Origin: Alphaproteobacteria bacterium
Lineage (GTDB): Bacteria; Pseudomonadota; Alphaproteobacteria; Reyranellales; Reyranellaceae
Length of the DNA: 64,000 nt
Assembly (NCBI GenBank): GCA_016870115.1
Contig: VGCH01000012.1
Location: 1 to 64,000, forward strand
Direction of reading: 5' to 3'
Shown here: piece after piece, positions 42,340 to 51,589 of the stretch
How positions within the stretch are numbered: position 1 is the stretch's first letter
Layout of the letters: the number at the start of each line of letters is the position of its first letter
Notes under the pieces: generated by a model
Seen by the model: only the letters and a program-made list of their open reading frames with translations
What the model was told of the DNA's origin: nothing
Databases searched by the model: none
Translations under genes and position numbers: made by a program

Positions 42340-42846
42340 CTAGACGGGCCGCTCGATGTTCTTGAGCTCAAGCCCGCCGAGATCGTCGAACCGGGCGTTC
42401 AGCCGGCCGGCGACGGCGTCGCGCACGCTGTACGAGACCGCGATGCCGCCCGGCGGCGCCGCCGCCTCCAGTCGAGCCGCGACATTCACGCCATCGCCAT
42501 AGAGATCGTCGCCATCCACGATCAGGTCGCCGAGATGCAGGCCGATCCGGAAAACGATGCGCGTATCCTCGGCCTGCTCCCGGTTGTCCTCTTCCATGGC
42601 CTGCTGGAACTCGATGGCGGCGCTCAGCGCATCCACGGCGCTCGCGAACTCGACCAATGCGCCATCGCCGGTCAGCTTCACCAGCCGGCCGCCGCGGCGG
42701 GCCAGCGTCGGTTCGAGACGATGCGTTCGAACCTCCCGCAAGCGGACGTGCGTGCCGCTCTCGTCCCGTCCCATCAGGCGAGAGTAGCCGACGACGTCCG
42801 CTGCCAGGATCGCCGCCAGTCGCCTTGTGACCCGCTCGCCGGTCAA
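42340..42846 (-). CDS. Class III adenylate/guanylate cyclase domain, cut off by in-frame TAG
   Basis: The 168-residue piece is a complete class III cyclase catalytic domain: a first metal aspartate in LAADVVGYSRLMG, then LTGDGALVEFAS with the second, and the transition-state region YGDGVNVAARLEA. It ends LKNIERPV followed by TAG (42342-42340). The next codons, AFRVGWEAADW, are the natural continuation in relatives, so the TAG looks like a nonsense change in a longer gene. Start TTG 42846 is the best candidate; GTG 42879 is possible. The truncated domain could still make cAMP. Confidence 0.7.
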   Translation of the reverse strand: MTGERVTRRLAAILAADVVGYSRLMGRDESGTHVRLREVRTHRLEPTLARRGGRLVKLTGDGALVEFASAVDALSAAIEFQQAMEEDNREQAEDTRIVFRIGLHLGDLIVDGDDLYGDGVNVAARLEAAAPPGGIAVSYSVRDAVAGRLNARFDDLGGLELKNIERPV

Positions 42847-43102
42847 ACAGCCCCCCAGAGATCGCCAGGTCCCCGCCACCCGTCGCGGTGCGGCGGCCTC
42901 GCACTCTAGAGAACCGCCGCGATGGTGTCTTGTTCGTTCCGGATCGACCACGAAGGCTTTACGCACGCCGGACCGACGTCCGCCGAATCGGCATCCGTCG
43001 AAACCCGCCAGAATGATAGCATTGGCGCCATCCCGAGCGTTGATCCGGGGAATGCATGCTGAAACCGGCGGCATCGCGACGCCGCGCACCGAGGACATCG
43101 CC

Positions 43103-43912
43103 ATGAACCGAGTAGCCGTTCTTCTCGTCGCGACTCTTTCCGTCGCGCTGGGTGCCGCCGCCGCCCGCGCGCAGGAGGTGCAGTTCGCCGCCGCCGCCGT
43201 TCCGGGCGTCGCGGAAGCCGCGACCATCAAGGGGCGCGTATTCAAGCCCGCCGGCAACGGCCCCTTCCCAGCGATCGTGCTGCTGCACGGCTGCGGCGGA
43301 CCGGGCGCCCATCACCAGGCCTGGGCGGAGAAGCTCGCGTCGTGGGGTTATGTCGCGCTTGTCGCCGACAGCTTCGGCTCGCGCGGCAAGAGCGGCGTCT
43401 GCCAGAACCCGATGGCGGTGCCGCCGCCGGCGCGGGTTGCGGATGTCGCCGGCGCGGCGCGCTTCCTCGCCACCCAGCTTTACGTCGCCCGCGACCGACT
43501 GGCGGTCATTGGCTTCTCGCACGGTGGCTGGACCGCGCTGAAGGGAGCGCAGGCGAGCGGCGACTGGGCTGCACTCGGCATCCGCTCCGTCGTCGCCTAC
43601 TACCCCTATTGCACCGCGCCGGCCGATCGCCGCATCGCATTGCCGTTCCTGATCCTGATCGGCGACAAGGACGACTGGACGCCGGCGGATCGTTGTCGCG
43701 CCCTGATGCAGGACCTGGAAAAGCCGGCGCTGGTCGAGGTCGTGTACTACCCCGATGCGACCCACGCCTTCGACCTCGCCCAACCCACGAGCTGGGTGCA
43801 GGGCGTCGGTTCCGACGGCCGCACGACCGCCCGCAAGCTCGAATACGACCGCGGCGCCGCTCGCGACGCCGAAGCCCGTACGCGCGCGTTCTTCGAGCGA
43901 ACGCTCCGATAG
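43103..43912 (+). CDS. Secreted dienelactone hydrolase family protein
   Basis: The 269-residue alpha/beta hydrolase has a signal peptide (MNRVAVLLVATLSVALGAAA, cleavage after ARAQ). The oxyanion-side motif LLHGCGGPGAHHQAW is near residue 63, the nucleophile serine in GFSHGGWTA near 136, the acid in GDKDDWTPADRC near 186, and the histidine in YPDATHAFDLA near 215. Periplasmic location separates it from cytoplasmic muconate-pathway enzymes. The 256 bases before it contain no other gene. Confidence 0.88.
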   Translation: MNRVAVLLVATLSVALGAAAARAQEVQFAAAAVPGVAEAATIKGRVFKPAGNGPFPAIVLLHGCGGPGAHHQAWAEKLASWGYVALVADSFGSRGKSGVCQNPMAVPPPARVADVAGAARFLATQLYVARDRLAVIGFSHGGWTALKGAQASGDWAALGIRSVVAYYPYCTAPADRRIALPFLILIGDKDDWTPADRCRALMQDLEKPALVEVVYYPDATHAFDLAQPTSWVQGVGSDGRTTARKLEYDRGAARDAEARTRAFFERTLR

Positions 43913-44136
43913 TCCTCCCACCGTCGCGTTTCAGGCTCACGTATGCTGGCACGCGCAAACCGTCGCCGTGCGCGATGGCGGCGTGTGCACGTGCCGAACC
44001 GCGTTGGGGACTGATGTTCTCTGTCTGAACGAGCTGTCGCGGCACCGTCAGCCAAACCGCATACCCAGCGATATTAAATTGCGTTGACGCGCGTTGAACG
44101 GCGGCCCGATCATTCGCCTTGGTCCGGGAGGACCGG

Positions 44137-44709
44137 ATGCGAGTTCTGTGGTCGATGATCGTGGCGGTGATGCTGTCGCTTGCACCGACAGCCTGGGCGC
44201 AGGAAAAACCCACGGTGATCCTGTCGACATACGCCGCTTGGGGCCCCTGCCTGCACTGGAGCCGAACGCACGAGGCTTCGTGGCGGGCATCCGCTCAGTT
44301 TGAGCGGGTCAACTACCGATACATCTACGCCCATCAGTGGCGCATGATGCTGACGGAGCAAAACTGGCTCCGCACGCTGCCGAACTGGGACCCGAGCCTT
44401 GTCTGGGTATTGCGATCCTTCCTCGCCGACCAGGCGCGCTGGAAGGCGCTGGACCCGGGCGCGAATCAGGAGCGACACTTCGAGTATTACTCGCCGCGGT
44501 TCTTCGTCAGCGGCTCCAGCGGATCCGATGCCCTCGCGGGAGCGGTGAATCCCGATGGCCGGTTCGCGGCGGGCAATTCGGGGGGCGCCAGCGGACTCGT
44601 CGTCAGTTGGAGCGGCAGGGCGCAGTGGGCACCCAACCGCTGGTCGGGCTCGGGCACGTGGGCCGGGCGCGGGTCCTACACCTGCGCGGGCTCATGGACG
44701 TCCGACTGA
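44137..44709 (+). CDS. Secreted protein of unknown function
   Basis: I do not recognise this 190-residue product. It has a signal peptide (MRVLWSMIVAVMLSLAPTAW, cleavage after AQ), an aromatic-rich middle (for example NYRYIYAHQWRMMLTEQNWL), and a C-terminal third rich in Gly, Ser and Trp (SGSGTWAGRGSYTCAGSW). Two cysteines could form a disulfide. GGGAGG precedes ATG 44137. Its base composition is less extreme than its neighbours, hinting at a different origin. The flanking gaps (43913-44136, 44710-44854) contain nothing else I can identify. Confidence 0.65.
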   Translation: MRVLWSMIVAVMLSLAPTAWAQEKPTVILSTYAAWGPCLHWSRTHEASWRASAQFERVNYRYIYAHQWRMMLTEQNWLRTLPNWDPSLVWVLRSFLADQARWKALDPGANQERHFEYYSPRFFVSGSSGSDALAGAVNPDGRFAAGNSGGASGLVVSWSGRAQWAPNRWSGSGTWAGRGSYTCAGSWTSD

Positions 44710-44854
44710 CCCTGGGGCCCCGCGCGAACGGGCGCCGGCTTCACCGCATCCCGGCGCGATGTTAGGTCTTGCGTCGTTCCGGGGCGTCACCCGGAAGAAC
44801 GCCGGATAAAGGTTCCATGACCGACTTGCCGCCCCTCGTCGAAGCCGTGCCCGC

Positions 44855-46051
44855 ATGAAGATCACCGCCGTCGATACGCTGAGGCTCGGCGAGTTTCCCA
44901 ATCTGGTCTGGGTCAGGCTGCACACCGACCAGGGTCTGGTCGGGCTAGGCGAGACCTTCATGGGCGCGGCCGCCGTCGAGGCCTATATCCATGAAAGCGC
45001 GGCGCCCAAGCTGCTAGGCCGCGATCCGATCCAGATCGAGGCGCTGAACCGCCATCTCCTCAACTATCTCGGCTGGCGCGGCACCGGCGTGGAGACTCGC
45101 GGCAATTCGGCGATCGATCTCGCGCTGTGGGACATTTTCGGCAAGGCCGCGGGACTGCCAATCTGCGAGGCGCTGGGTGGCCGCAGCCGCGATCGCATCC
45201 GCGTTTACAACACCTGCGCCGGCTACAAGTACATTCGCGACGAACGCAGCCAGGCCGTCGCCAACTGGGGCCTGGGCAAGAAGGCCGGTCCCTACGAGGA
45301 CCTCGAGGCCTTCCTCCATCGCGCCGACGAGCTTGCCCTTTCTCTGCTGGAAGAGGGCATCACCGGCATGAAGATCTGGCCGTTCGACATGGCCGCCGAG
45401 CGCACCGGCGGCTGGGACATCTCGCCGGCCGAACTCGAGGCCGCGCTGGAGCCCTTCGCGAAAATCCGCAAGGCCGTGGGCGACCGCATGGATGTCATGG
45501 TCGAATTCCACTCGCTGTGGAGCCTGCCCATGGCGCAGCGACTGGCGCGCGCGCTGGAGCCGTTCGGAACCTACTGGCACGAAGACCCGATCCGGCTCGA
45601 CAATCTCGCCGACCTCAAGGCCTACGCCCAGCACTCCAAGGCGTGGGTCTGCGCCTCGGAGACGCTCGCCTACACCCATTCCTTCCGCGAGTACCTCGAA
45701 ACGGGTGTGGCGGGCGTGGTGATGCTCGACCTCTCCTGGTGCGGCGGCCTCTCGGAGGCGCGCAAGATCGCGGCCCTCGCCGAAGCCTGGCACGTCCCCG
45801 TCGCGCCGCACGACTGCACAGGGCCAGTCGTCTATGCCGCGTCTTGCCACTTCTCGCTGCACGCGCGCAACGCGCTCATCCAGGAGAGCGTTCGTGCCTT
45901 TTATTCCGGTTGGTACAAGGAACTCGTCACCGAGCTGCCAGCGATCACCCGGGGTGAGGTGACGGTGAACATGAGACCGGGCCTCGGCCTCGAGCTGCTG
46001 CCCGACATCGACCGCCGCAAGGACGCCATCGTTCGTACGACGCGGGCGTAG
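44855..46051 (+). CDS. Mandelate racemase/muconate lactonizing enzyme family protein
   Basis: The 398-residue enolase-superfamily enzyme has the N-terminal capping domain and a barrel with the lysine motif GITGMKIWPFDMAA near residue 168, metal ligands in MVEFHSLW near 210 and YWHEDPIRLD near 240, and CASETLAY near 266, then a histidine-containing VAPHDCTGP near 314. It most likely dehydrates or racemises an acid sugar. The substrate cannot be read directly. The gene stands alone; the rhodanese gene starts 115 bases later. Confidence 0.87.
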   Translation: MKITAVDTLRLGEFPNLVWVRLHTDQGLVGLGETFMGAAAVEAYIHESAAPKLLGRDPIQIEALNRHLLNYLGWRGTGVETRGNSAIDLALWDIFGKAAGLPICEALGGRSRDRIRVYNTCAGYKYIRDERSQAVANWGLGKKAGPYEDLEAFLHRADELALSLLEEGITGMKIWPFDMAAERTGGWDISPAELEAALEPFAKIRKAVGDRMDVMVEFHSLWSLPMAQRLARALEPFGTYWHEDPIRLDNLADLKAYAQHSKAWVCASETLAYTHSFREYLETGVAGVVMLDLSWCGGLSEARKIAALAEAWHVPVAPHDCTGPVVYAASCHFSLHARNALIQESVRAFYSGWYKELVTELPAITRGEVTVNMRPGLGLELLPDIDRRKDAIVRTTRA

Positions 46052-46166
46052 GCGCGGCCCGCCGAGCCGCCGAACTCAGGCTCCCGAGCCGGGAACGCCG
46101 CCGCATCTTGACTTCCCCCCCGCCCCGTATTCAATCGACCGCGCACCTCCAACCGCGCGGGTTCCG

Positions 46167-46568
46167 ATGAAACTGAAGAAATCCGTCAAACAAATGGTCG
46201 ATGAGGCGTCGGCCGCCATCGAGACCCTGACGCTCGCCGATGCGCTCGCCCTGCACGGCAAGCCGGATGTCACCTTCATCGATATCCGTGATCCGCGCGA
46301 GCTGTGGCGCGATGGCACGATCCCGGGCGCGATCAACGTCACGCGCGGCATGCTCGAGATGTGGATCGACCCCGAGAGCCCCTACGCCAAGGACTATTTC
46401 CAGACCGGCAATCGCTTCGTCTTCTTCTGTGCCGGTGCCTGGCGCTCCGCGCTCGCGACCGCGACGGCCAAGGATATGGGCCTCAGCCCGGTCTGCCACT
46501 TCGAGGGCGGCTTCTCGGCCTGGAAGAAGGCCGGCGGACCGGTCGCCACGGTCGAGCCCAAGCACTGA
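46167..46568 (+). CDS. Single-domain rhodanese-like sulfurtransferase
   Basis: The 133-residue protein has a short helical N-terminus and a rhodanese domain: VTFIDIRDPRELWRDGTIPGA near residue 35-55 and an active-site loop FVFFCAGAWRSALAT near 88-102, with the catalytic cysteine. It may carry persulfide sulfur or act as a phosphatase-like scaffold. The acyl-CoA synthetase gene follows after 2 bases, so they are expressed together. Confidence 0.85.
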   Translation: MKLKKSVKQMVDEASAAIETLTLADALALHGKPDVTFIDIRDPRELWRDGTIPGAINVTRGMLEMWIDPESPYAKDYFQTGNRFVFFCAGAWRSALATATAKDMGLSPVCHFEGGFSAWKKAGGPVATVEPKH

Positions 46569-46570
46569 CC

Positions 46571-48178
46571 ATGCCCGCAAGACCCGCCGCGCCGCTGGTA
46601 CCGCAGCCCGCGGTCGACGACATTCCCGACTTCGTGTCGCTGCCCGAGCGCATCGCGCGCAACGCGGCGGCGACGCCAGACAAGATCGCCGTCGAATGCG
46701 ACGGTGTCGCGGTGTCGTGGCGCGCCTTCGACGCTGACGTGAACCGGATCGCGCGACGCCTCGCCGATCTTGGCCTCGGCCGCGGCGACAAGGTCGCGAT
46801 CCTCGCGGAAAACTCGATCGCCGCGCTTGCGACCTTCATGGGCGCGCTGCGCGCCTGCGTCTGCGTCGTGCCGCTGTCGACCATGGCGGCCGCCGACGCG
46901 CTGGAGAAGATGCTGGACGACTGCGACGCCCGGCTTCTCTTCGTGTCGGACCGCTATCGCGCCCTTGTCGAGCCTTACGAGACGCGGCTGCCCAAGCTGC
47001 TCGAAGGCGGCCGGATCGCCTACGACTTCACGCGGCCCGGCTGGATCGGCTTCGAGTCATGGCGCGCCGTCGCGAGCGACGCGCCCTTCGTCGCGCCGAT
47101 CGAGCCGCTCGACGATTTCAACATCATCTACAGTTCCGGCACGACCGGCCTGCCGAAGGGTATCCTGCACAGCCACATGCTGCGCGCGCAGTTGCCGGTG
47201 CGCTTCGCCAACTGGGGGTATGGGCCCGACACGATCTCGCTTGCCTCCACGCCGCTCTACTCCAACACCACGCTGGTCTCGGTGCTGGCGACGATCGGCG
47301 GCGGCGGCACCACCATCCTGATGCGCCGCTTCGACGTCGAACAATTCCTGAAGATCGCCGAGGCGCGGCGCGTCACCCATGCCATGCTGGTGCCGGTGCA
47401 GTACCAGCGCCTGCTGGCGTATCCCGGCTTCGACGGCTACGACCTGTCCTCGTTCCAGGCCAAGCTCTCGACCAGCGCGCCGCTGCGCGCCCACATCAAG
47501 GCCGATTGCCTCAAGCGCTGGCCGGGGCGGTTGATCGAGATCTACGGCCTCACCGAGGGCGGCGGCTCCTGCACGCTGGAGGCCGATCTCTATCCGCACA
47601 AGTTGCACACCGTGGGCAAGCCAGGCGCGGGCGTGGAGCTCAAGGTGCTCGACGAAGCGGGCAACGAGCTGCCCCAGGGCGAGGTCGGCGAACTGGTCGG
47701 CCGCGCGCCGCTCATGATGAAGGGCTACTACAAGCAGGACGCCAAGACGCGCGAGCTGTTCTGGCACGACCGCGACGGGCGGCTTTTCTTCAAGTCGGGC
47801 GACATGGGTCGCATCGACGAGGACGGCTTCGTCGTGCTGCTCGATCGCAAGAAGGACATGATCATCTCCGGCGGCTTCAACGTTTATGCGGCGGACATCG
47901 AGGTGATGCTGCTCGGCCATCCCGACATTGTCGACGTGGCGGTGATCGGCATCCCAAGCGACCAATGGGGCGAGTCCGCGCACGCGCTCTGCGTGCGCCG
48001 CGCAGGCGCCGCCACCGACGCCGAGGCGATCAAGTCCTGGGCCAACGAGCGGCTGGGCAAGACCCAGCGGCTGGCCGGTGTCGAGTTCCGGGACTCGCTT
48101 CCGCGCAGCACCATCGGCAAGATCATGAAGCGCGAGCTGCGCGAGCCCTACTGGGCCGGACGCGGCGCCAAGATTTGA
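46571..48178 (+). CDS. Acyl-CoA synthetase (AMP-binding, ANL superfamily)
   Basis: The 535-residue ligase activates a carboxylic acid to its CoA ester. It shows the loop YSSGTTGLPKGILHSH near residue 187, EIYGLTEGGGSC near 322, LFFKSGDMGRIDEDG near 406, DRKKDMIISGGFNVY near 424, and the catalytic lysine in PRSTIGKIMKRELR near 514. It resembles aryl or alicyclic acid ligases. It lies between a rhodanese gene and a DUF3237 gene in one operon. Confidence 0.88.
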   Translation: MPARPAAPLVPQPAVDDIPDFVSLPERIARNAAATPDKIAVECDGVAVSWRAFDADVNRIARRLADLGLGRGDKVAILAENSIAALATFMGALRACVCVVPLSTMAAADALEKMLDDCDARLLFVSDRYRALVEPYETRLPKLLEGGRIAYDFTRPGWIGFESWRAVASDAPFVAPIEPLDDFNIIYSSGTTGLPKGILHSHMLRAQLPVRFANWGYGPDTISLASTPLYSNTTLVSVLATIGGGGTTILMRRFDVEQFLKIAEARRVTHAMLVPVQYQRLLAYPGFDGYDLSSFQAKLSTSAPLRAHIKADCLKRWPGRLIEIYGLTEGGGSCTLEADLYPHKLHTVGKPGAGVELKVLDEAGNELPQGEVGELVGRAPLMMKGYYKQDAKTRELFWHDRDGRLFFKSGDMGRIDEDGFVVLLDRKKDMIISGGFNVYAADIEVMLLGHPDIVDVAVIGIPSDQWGESAHALCVRRAGAATDAEAIKSWANERLGKTQRLAGVEFRDSLPRSTIGKIMKRELREPYWAGRGAKI

Positions 48179-48185
48179 GGACCGA

Positions 48186-48656
48186 ATGACCGACGTTAGT
48201 TTGCGCACCGCGCATCTGTTCACCATCTCGATCGATGTCGACCCCGTAGTGGTCGATCTCGGCGAGACGCCCTATGGCCGGCGCCGCATCGCCACGGTGC
48301 GCGGCGGCAAGTTCGAGGGCGAAGAGCTGCGCGGAACCGTCGATCCCGCCCCCGGCGGCGACTGGTTGCTGCTGCGGCGCGACGGCATTCTGCAGCTCGA
48401 CGTGCGGCTCACGCTGCGGACCCACGACGACGCGCTGGTCTACATGACCTACTGGGGCATGCGGCACGGCCCGCCCTGGGTGATCGACCGGCTGAACAAG
48501 GGCGAGAAGGTCGACCCGTCGGAGTACTATTTCCGCACGACGCCGCGCTTCGAAACCTCGTCGGAGAAGTACCGCTTCCTGAACCGCATCGTGAGCGTCG
48601 CCACCGGACGCCGCGAATCCAACGGCCCGGTCTACGACGTGTTCCAGGTGCTCTGA
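48186..48656 (+). CDS. DUF3237 family protein
   Basis: The 156-residue protein belongs to the DUF3237 beta-barrel family: opening LFTISIDVDPVVVDLGETPYG, a middle GDWLLLRRDGILQLDVRLTL and a closing FETSSEKYRFLNRIVSVATG. The family often sits with ring- and acyl-CoA-degrading genes but has no proven reaction. GAGGA lies 4 bases ahead of the ATG. It is the third gene of the rhodanese/acyl-CoA synthetase operon. Confidence 0.82.
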   Translation: MTDVSLRTAHLFTISIDVDPVVVDLGETPYGRRRIATVRGGKFEGEELRGTVDPAPGGDWLLLRRDGILQLDVRLTLRTHDDALVYMTYWGMRHGPPWVIDRLNKGEKVDPSEYYFRTTPRFETSSEKYRFLNRIVSVATGRRESNGPVYDVFQVL

Positions 48657-48770
48657 CACCACGCGTTCAAGTCGCTCTCCCCCGGGGAAGCGCGCCACAG
48701 GCCGCGACGCGGGCGTCATCCGGCCCGGCGGCCGGCGCGTACCAGGGAACAACGCACTCCAAAGGAAGCC

Positions 48771-50195
48771 GTGTCCGTCCGTCTTGTCTGGTTCCGTTCC
48801 GATCTGCGTCTCGACGACCAGCCCGCGCTCGCCGCCGCCCTGGCGGCGGGCGGCGCGGTCGTGCCGGTTTATGTGCTCGACGAAACCCGGAGCGTCCTGA
48901 CCCCGGGTGCGGCGAGCCGCTGGTGGCTGCACGGCAGCCTCGCCGCGCTGGACACGGACTTGCGCGCGCGCGGCGCGCGGCTGGTGCTGCGCCGCGGCGA
49001 TCCCGCCACCCAAATCGAGCGGCTGATCGCCGAGACCGGCGCCACCGCGATCCACTGGACGCGGCGCTACGCCAAAGCACATCGCGATGCCGACGCCGCA
49101 CTCAAGACGCGGCTGCGTGAGAGTGGCGTCGAGGCCCACAGCCACAATGGGGCGTTGCTGCACGAACCGTGGGAGGTCACCACGGGTGCGGGGGGCTGGT
49201 TCAAGGTTTTCACTCCCTTCTGGAAAGCCTGCCTCGCGCGACCCGCGCCAGCCGCGCCCGTGCCTGCTCCCGCCCATATCACCGGGCCCGCGACGTGGCC
49301 CGCTTCAGATGCGCTCGCCTACTGGCGTCTGCGGCCGACGGCGCCCGACTGGGCGATCGGCCTCGCGGCCGAATGGACGCCGGGCGAGGCGGGCGCGCAG
49401 GCACGTCTCGCGTCGTTCCTCGATCACGCGTTGGACGGCTATCGCGGGGGCCGCGATCTGCCAGGCCGCGAGAGCACCTCGCGTCTCTCGCCACACTTGG
49501 CGTTTGGCGAACTCTCGCCGCGCCGCGTCCTGCAGGCTGTACGTGCGCGGCCTCCGTCGGCCGACGCCGACAAATTCCTTGCCGAGTTGGGCTGGCGCGA
49601 GTTCTCGCACAATCTCCTATTCCACCACGACGATCTGGCGACGCGCAGTTTCCGACCCGAGTTCGACGCTTTCCCCTGGGCGACCGATGCCCGTGCGCTC
49701 ACCGCCTGGCGGCGCGGCCGCACCGGCTATCCGCTGGTCGATGCCGGCATGCGCGAGCTCTGGACCACCGGCTGGATGCACAATCGCGTGCGCATGGTGG
49801 TGGCCTCGTTCCTGGTGAAGCACTTGCTGATCGACTGGCGCGAAGGTGAGCGCTGGTTTTGGGACACGCTGGTCGACGCCGATCCCGCCAACAATGCCGC
49901 GAGCTGGCAGTGGGTTGCCGGTTGCGGCGCCGATGCGGCTCCCTACTTCCGAGTGTTCAATCCGGTTCTGCAGGGCGCGAAGTTCGATGCTGACGGCGCC
50001 TACGTGCGGCGCTGGGTGCCCGAACTCGCCGCGCTCCCCCATGCGCATCTGCATCAGCCCTGGGCAGCGCCGTCCGCGATCCTTGCGGCCGCGGGGATCA
50101 CGCTTGGCAAGGATTATCCGCGGCCGATCGTCGAGCACAATGCCGCGCGCACGCGCGCACTTGCCGCTTTCGCGACGTTGCGGAACGCGGCATAG
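48771..50195 (+). CDS. phrB: Deoxyribodipyrimidine photolyase
   Basis: The 474-residue DNA repair flavoprotein uses light to split cyclobutane pyrimidine dimers. The antenna domain starts VRLVWFRSDLRLDDQPAL; the FAD-binding domain contains STSRLSPHLAFGELSPR-type sequence near residue 236, WREFSHNLL near 278, and the region with GYPLVDAGMRELWTTGWMHN and NNAASWQWVAG near 320-385. The start is GTG 48771 with AAAGGAAG ahead. It opens a five-gene run with an FAD oxidoreductase, DUF1365, CFA synthase and MFS transporter. Confidence 0.93.
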   Translation: MSVRLVWFRSDLRLDDQPALAAALAAGGAVVPVYVLDETRSVLTPGAASRWWLHGSLAALDTDLRARGARLVLRRGDPATQIERLIAETGATAIHWTRRYAKAHRDADAALKTRLRESGVEAHSHNGALLHEPWEVTTGAGGWFKVFTPFWKACLARPAPAAPVPAPAHITGPATWPASDALAYWRLRPTAPDWAIGLAAEWTPGEAGAQARLASFLDHALDGYRGGRDLPGRESTSRLSPHLAFGELSPRRVLQAVRARPPSADADKFLAELGWREFSHNLLFHHDDLATRSFRPEFDAFPWATDARALTAWRRGRTGYPLVDAGMRELWTTGWMHNRVRMVVASFLVKHLLIDWREGERWFWDTLVDADPANNAASWQWVAGCGADAAPYFRVFNPVLQGAKFDADGAYVRRWVPELAALPHAHLHQPWAAPSAILAAAGITLGKDYPRPIVEHNAARTRALAAFATLRNAA

Positions 50196-50215
50196 CTGGG
50201 CTGGGGAGTAGCTTC

Positions 50216-51589
50216 ATGAAGATTGCCGTGGTCGGTGCCGGCGTCGCCGGTATGGGCGCCGCCTGGTTGCTAAGCCGCCGCCACCAGGTGGTGGTGTACG
50301 AGCGCGAGGACCGTTTCGGCGGCCACGCCTGCACGGTGGACGCGCCGACGCCGCTGGGTCCACGCGCGGTCGATGCCGGCTTCATCGTCTACAACAAGGT
50401 GAACTATCCCAACCTGGTCGAGCTGTTCGACCATCTTGGCGTCCCGACGCAGCCCTCCGACATGTCTTTCGCCGTCAGCCTCGCGGGCGGCGGCTTCGAA
50501 TATGGCAGCGGCAACGCGGCCTTCCTCGGGCAGCGCCGCAACGCGCTGCGCCCCTCATTCCTGCTCATGGCGCGCGACATCCTGCGCTTCAATCGCCTCG
50601 CGCCGCGCCTGCTCGCCCGCGCCGAGGATCTCGACTACACGATCGGCGATTTCGTGGCCGACACGCGGCTCTCCGATTCGTTCCGCGACCGATATCTGGT
50701 GCCGATGGCGGCCTGCATCTGGTCGACGCCAGCCGGCGAGATGCTGCGCTACCCCGCGCAGACCTTCGTGCGCTTCTTCAACAATCATGGTCTGCTGACC
50801 GTCGGCGACCAGCTCAAGTGGCGTACCGTGACCGGCGGCAGCCGTGCCTATGTCGAGCGGCTGGCAACGCCGCTGCGCGCACGGGCCCGGCTCGCGACGC
50901 CAGCGCGCCGCGTGCGCCGGCTCGAGGGCGGCGGCGTCGAGATCGCCGATGCGCGGGGCCAACACGACCGCTTCGACAAGGTGGTCATGGCCTGCCATGC
51001 CGACCAGGCACTGGCGCTCCTCGATGACGCCGACGGCGCGGAGCGCGGCCTGCTCGGCCGCTTCGACTATTCGACCAACGAGGTCTGGTTGCATGCCGAC
51101 GCCGCGCTGATGCCACGACGCCGCAAGGTCTGGTCGTCCTGGAACTACGTCGCCGATCGGCCCGACCCCGCCTCGCCGGTCAGCGTCACCTACTGGATGA
51201 ACCGCCTGCAGGGCATCCCCGACGCCGCGCCGCTGTTCGTGTCGGTCAATCCCGGCCGTCGGCCGACGCCACACCTCGCGCACGCGCGTTTTTCCTTCGA
51301 GCATCCGATGTACGACGCCGCCGCGATCCGCGCGCAGCGCGGTCTGCACGCGCTGCAGGGCGTGCGCGACACGTTCTTCTGCGGCAGCTACTGCGGCTAC
51401 GGCTTCCACGAGGACGCGCTGTCGGCCGGCCTCGACGTTGCCGAACAACTGGGCGTCGAGCGACCCTGGCGGCGGCCGGCGGAACACCGCCGGATCGGCG
51501 ATCCGCCCCGGGTCGTGGCCGAACCGCTGCCCGGAGCGCTGCCGGTGCCGCTGCCGGGCGTCGCCCGCACGGCCGTCGAGCTGCCGTGA
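50216..51589 (+). CDS. NAD(P)/FAD-dependent oxidoreductase (amine oxidase fold)
   Basis: The 457-residue protein begins with an FAD-binding Rossmann motif, KIAVVGAGVAGMGAAWLLSR, then YEREDRFGGHACTVD near residue 34-48. A C-terminal CGSYCGYGFHEDALSAG near 388 closes the flavin site. It is the homologue that commonly accompanies DUF1365 and a CFA-type methyltransferase; in Rhodobacter furan-fatty-acid synthesis a related flavoprotein acts on methylated acyl chains. It overlaps the next gene (GTGA). Confidence 0.87.
   Translation: MKIAVVGAGVAGMGAAWLLSRRHQVVVYEREDRFGGHACTVDAPTPLGPRAVDAGFIVYNKVNYPNLVELFDHLGVPTQPSDMSFAVSLAGGGFEYGSGNAAFLGQRRNALRPSFLLMARDILRFNRLAPRLLARAEDLDYTIGDFVADTRLSDSFRDRYLVPMAACIWSTPAGEMLRYPAQTFVRFFNNHGLLTVGDQLKWRTVTGGSRAYVERLATPLRARARLATPARRVRRLEGGGVEIADARGQHDRFDKVVMACHADQALALLDDADGAERGLLGRFDYSTNEVWLHADAALMPRRRKVWSSWNYVADRPDPASPVSVTYWMNRLQGIPDAAPLFVSVNPGRRPTPHLAHARFSFEHPMYDAAAIRAQRGLHALQGVRDTFFCGSYCGYGFHEDALSAGLDVAEQLGVERPWRRPAEHRRIGDPPRVVAEPLPGALPVPLPGVARTAVELP

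Noticed and set aside
48660-48770. RpoE-ChrR type promoter before the photolyase gene
   Set aside because: I looked for a TGATC-like -35 with a suitable -10 in this stretch and found no convincing pair.
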